DNA of 6,412 nucleotides from Desulfobacteraceae bacterium (GTDB lineage Bacteria; Desulfobacterota; Desulfobacteria; Desulfobacterales; Desulfobacteraceae). The DNA lies in contig WFQS01000184.1 of the NCBI GenBank assembly GCA_015486915.1, positions 1-6,412 of the forward strand, in the 5' to 3' direction. The translations under genes were made by a program, and so were the position numbers. The notes beneath the pieces are model-generated. The model did no database searches. It was not told where the DNA came from and was given only the letters and a program-made list of their open reading frames with translations. Shown here in pieces: positions 4,546 through 6,412 of this stretch (positions are counted from its first letter, which is position 1; each line of letters begins with the position of its first letter).

Positions 4546-5754
4546 ATGGCAACTGGTGAATTAAAACCCCGCTGGGGACAACCTTTAACCGGAATTATTT
4601 CATTTATTGTTTTCTTTTTGATCGCATGGGGGACATGGTACATTTTAAGTGATCCAAGGGGGCCTGTGGGATGGTTTCCCTATCCCTTTGTAATGTTCCT
4701 TGCAATGATGATTCTTGTGGGACTCTGGCAGCATATGTTTCTCGGAGACTGGCCGGTCCAGAACCTTGGGCAGCCCATGCGGGGTATTGTTCAGACCATT
4801 ATGAATGTTGCAATTGTCTGGTTTGTGATAGATATTGTATTTTACCGCATTCTTGGATTAGGATTTAATTTTTTAAGCTATTATGGTCTTGATGCCATTG
4901 GCAAACCAGGGAAACTTGCCCAGGTTGCAATCGTGTGTTTTGTTTTAATTGGTTTTTACACATATCCCGTAGTGACCATTTTCTTTGAAAAATGGCCTGT
5001 CCGCCCAAGTGATCTGAAGCAGCCCGCTGCAGGAGTTGCAGAATTCGGATGGGCTTCGGTTATTACACTGTTTGCCTATACAATTCTCATAGTACCTTTT
5101 TTTGGCCTGATTTTTAAAAGTCCTGCTCTGAGTACTCCATGGTGGGCAGGTATAGGAGGAACTCCCCATGTTCACTGGGTATTTGGATGGTGGGAATGGG
5201 CAATTGTCATCCTTTTCATAACTGCCAATGTCTGGCGTATGAAACCATGGAGCATTATTACTCTGCCCCAGCCTTGGAAAGGGATTATTTCTGTAATTCT
5301 TTCCTTTATAGGTGCATATATACTTGCACTGATAAGTATGAAAATCATTCCTCTATGGGTACCCGAAGAAACATTTCATCATCTGCACGAGGCAAAGGGA
5401 GCAGGTGAGGTAACAAGATTTCTATGGCTTCATTCTGCTGAGATTGCAGGTTTTACCCTTATTCCTTTTCTTATCTGGCACCATTATTTTGACGATTGCT
5501 GCGGAATGCAGGACAAAGACAGCTGGGGTGCTTTCTGGCTCAGGACAATCGGCGTTCTGATTCTCACTGCAATAAGTTACTGGTTTTTCTACTATGCTAA
5601 TTTTGGTTTCTGGGGTCTGGGCAACCATCACATGGCTGAATTTTCACACAGATTTCCCCATGGAGAATCTCTGCTGTGGAATTTCTGGTGGATTATTCCT
5701 CTGTTGTGGAATGAATGGTTTTTCCACAAATGGCCATTCTATGTCGAAGAATAA
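4546..5754 (+). CDS. Multi-pass membrane protein of about five repeated two-helix units, function unknown
   Basis: 402 residues with a strong ribosome binding site, AAGGAGG, 5 bases before the ATG. About ten hydrophobic segments are arranged as helix pairs, each pair opened by an amphipathic linker of the form W-P-V-x4-L-x-Q-P-x2-G-[IV]. The Gln-Pro pairs fall at 12-13, 76-77, 159-160 and 242-243, the last intervals being 83 residues each. A fifth unit (about 326-402) keeps the helix pair but has DSWGAFWLRTIG instead. The protein is very rich in Trp and Phe. His is concentrated in the second half: HVH (208-210), FHHLH (277-281), WHHYFDDCCG (311-320), NHHM (360-363), HRFPH (368-372) and H394. 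This could bind a metal or quinone/heme cofactor or conduct ions, but no haem-binding CxxCH or transporter signature is seen. There is no signal peptide beyond the first helix. I cannot assign a family with confidence. Confidence 0.75.
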   Translation: MATGELKPRWGQPLTGIISFIVFFLIAWGTWYILSDPRGPVGWFPYPFVMFLAMMILVGLWQHMFLGDWPVQNLGQPMRGIVQTIMNVAIVWFVIDIVFYRILGLGFNFLSYYGLDAIGKPGKLAQVAIVCFVLIGFYTYPVVTIFFEKWPVRPSDLKQPAAGVAEFGWASVITLFAYTILIVPFFGLIFKSPALSTPWWAGIGGTPHVHWVFGWWEWAIVILFITANVWRMKPWSIITLPQPWKGIISVILSFIGAYILALISMKIIPLWVPEETFHHLHEAKGAGEVTRFLWLHSAEIAGFTLIPFLIWHHYFDDCCGMQDKDSWGAFWLRTIGVLILTAISYWFFYYANFGFWGLGNHHMAEFSHRFPHGESLLWNFWWIIPLLWNEWFFHKWPFYVEE

Positions 5755-5786
5755 GATGGTCTTCAAAAATCCATATTAACTACCAT

Positions 5787-5818
5787 GAGGCCGTTCCTTG
5801 AGATTCCGGGACGGCCTC
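5787..5818. terminator. Strong hairpin in convergent gap; partial copy E of the dispersed repeat
   Basis: GAGGCCGTTCC (5787-5797) pairs with GGGACGGCCTC (5808-5818), an 11-bp stem with one T-G pair and a 10-base loop. It lies between the ends of the membrane-protein gene and the YcaO-like gene, where a bidirectional terminator is expected, but neither side has a proper T-run. Read on the minus strand, it contains TTGAGAGGC and CGGCCTCATGG, the outer stem and conserved right edge of the dispersed repeat. The 5' AGAATC hairpin is missing. Either the repeat family supplies terminators, or a terminator-like hairpin derives from it. Confidence 0.5.
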
Positions 5819-5860
5819 TCAACAAATGCAGGGCAATGCTATTTTTCCCGGCAAAAAAAA

Positions 5861-6412
5861 TCAAACTGAAGATAATTTTGAATTAAGTTTGAGATAATTT
5901 TGGAAGAGCTCGGGATGAACCCTTGAAAACTCGTCAAAATCTCCAATAATATCCATACCAGGAATAACAGCCTTTACAACGGGCAATCCAATATCTTTTC
6001 TTGTAAGATCAATATAGCATGGGTGTAATCCATTTGAGATAAGAACATGCTCAAGCAGGGCAAGATCAGAAGCATAATCTCCAGTTGAATAATCCGGCAG
6101 GTTCTCAAATCCCACAATGATCAGATTATCAGGTCCTTTTTCAGATACAGGAGAATTTGGAAAGGGATAATTTGTCTCCGTTATCGCAGAAATAATGGTT
6201 TTTTTTGCATTCAGGCCCGCTGCCGTCCCCTTGTAAATTGTACCATCAGTCCCCGTTACAAAACATTTGCAGCACGGAACGCCATATTCCGGTGTAATAT
6301 CCTGAAATAGTAAATCTATGCCAAGAGAATAATAGGATTCAAGCAGCACTGCAAGATCCCTGTTCTTCTCTCTGTCCTCGACCACAAGCCTGAAACACCT
6401 GGAAATCTCAAA
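5861..6412 (-). CDS. YcaO-family protein, C-terminal part (gene runs off the window)
   Basis: The frame stays open to the right edge, giving 183 visible residues. A GTG at 6385 is probably internal, since in-frame residues FEISRCFRL continue upstream of it. Counting from that codon, GTAAGLNAKKTIISAITET (53-71) matches the YcaO pattern of a Gly-rich turn followed by an A-x2-x-A-x-T-E helix, and IDLTRKDIGLPVVKAVIPG (125-143) is the hallmark YcaO strand and loop. YcaO enzymes use ATP to phosphorylate a backbone amide, making azoline rings or thioamides. The tail ends YLKLNSKLSSV, without the PxPxP ending of azoline-forming members, so this may be a non-TOMM YcaO, for example of the TfuA-associated thioamidation type or of unknown role. 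A Cys cluster, PCCKC (37-41), is notable. Partner genes would lie beyond the window. Confidence 0.75.
   Translation of the reverse strand, partial: FEISRCFRLVVEDREKNRDLAVLLESYYSLGIDLLFQDITPEYGVPCCKCFVTGTDGTIYKGTAAGLNAKKTIISAITETNYPFPNSPVSEKGPDNLIIVGFENLPDYSTGDYASDLALLEHVLISNGLHPCYIDLTRKDIGLPVVKAVIPGMDIIGDFDEFSRVHPELFQNYLKLNSKLSSV

Overview
The window looks like part of the chromosome of an anaerobic, sulfate-reducer-like bacterium, most plausibly Desulfobacterota (Deltaproteobacteria, Desulfobacteraceae-like). This is an inference from moderate-to-low GC with AT-rich spacers, a short MetE-like protein next to typA, a YcaO-family protein, and a tiny in-frame-UGA membrane protein of the kind seen in selenoprotein-rich deltaproteobacteria. 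No single marker proves the lineage.

Layout. Positions 1-433 are non-coding. They hold a ~169-bp imperfect inverted repeat, a small perfect hairpin, a degenerate copy of a dispersed repeat, and a sigma70-like promoter that feeds into a full copy of that repeat (copy A). Directly after copy A lies a very small membrane-protein gene (434-589). Its reading frame is interrupted by a TGA followed by a good bacterial SECIS-like hairpin, so it is a candidate 51-residue selenoprotein. On the minus strand, typA (1759-3573) is followed after 47 bp by a MetE-like zinc methyltransferase gene (632-1711), probably as one transcription unit. A 25-bp perfect palindrome sits 32 bp upstream of typA. Positions 3659-4416 are again non-coding and AT-rich. 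They hold a good promoter, two GAGCGCTC-centred operator-like sites, and two full repeat copies in inverted orientation (B and C). On the plus strand, a possible 24-residue membrane peptide (4417-4491) precedes a 402-residue multi-pass membrane protein (4546-5754) built from about five diverged two-helix units. It converges on the C-terminal part of a YcaO-family gene (5861-6412, minus strand, running off the window). The convergent gap holds a strong hairpin that contains the conserved core of the same dispersed repeat (copy E).

The most notable signals are two. First, there is a ~62-nt repeat family with three full copies (354-415, 3949-4010, 4211-4272) and two partial ones. Its two stems show compensatory base changes between copies, which argues for a selected folded structure. 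Second, there is the candidate selenocysteine microprotein whose predicted transcript begins with one of these copies. The repeat-built membrane protein is the third. These elements sit close together, but nothing in the sequence proves that they work together.
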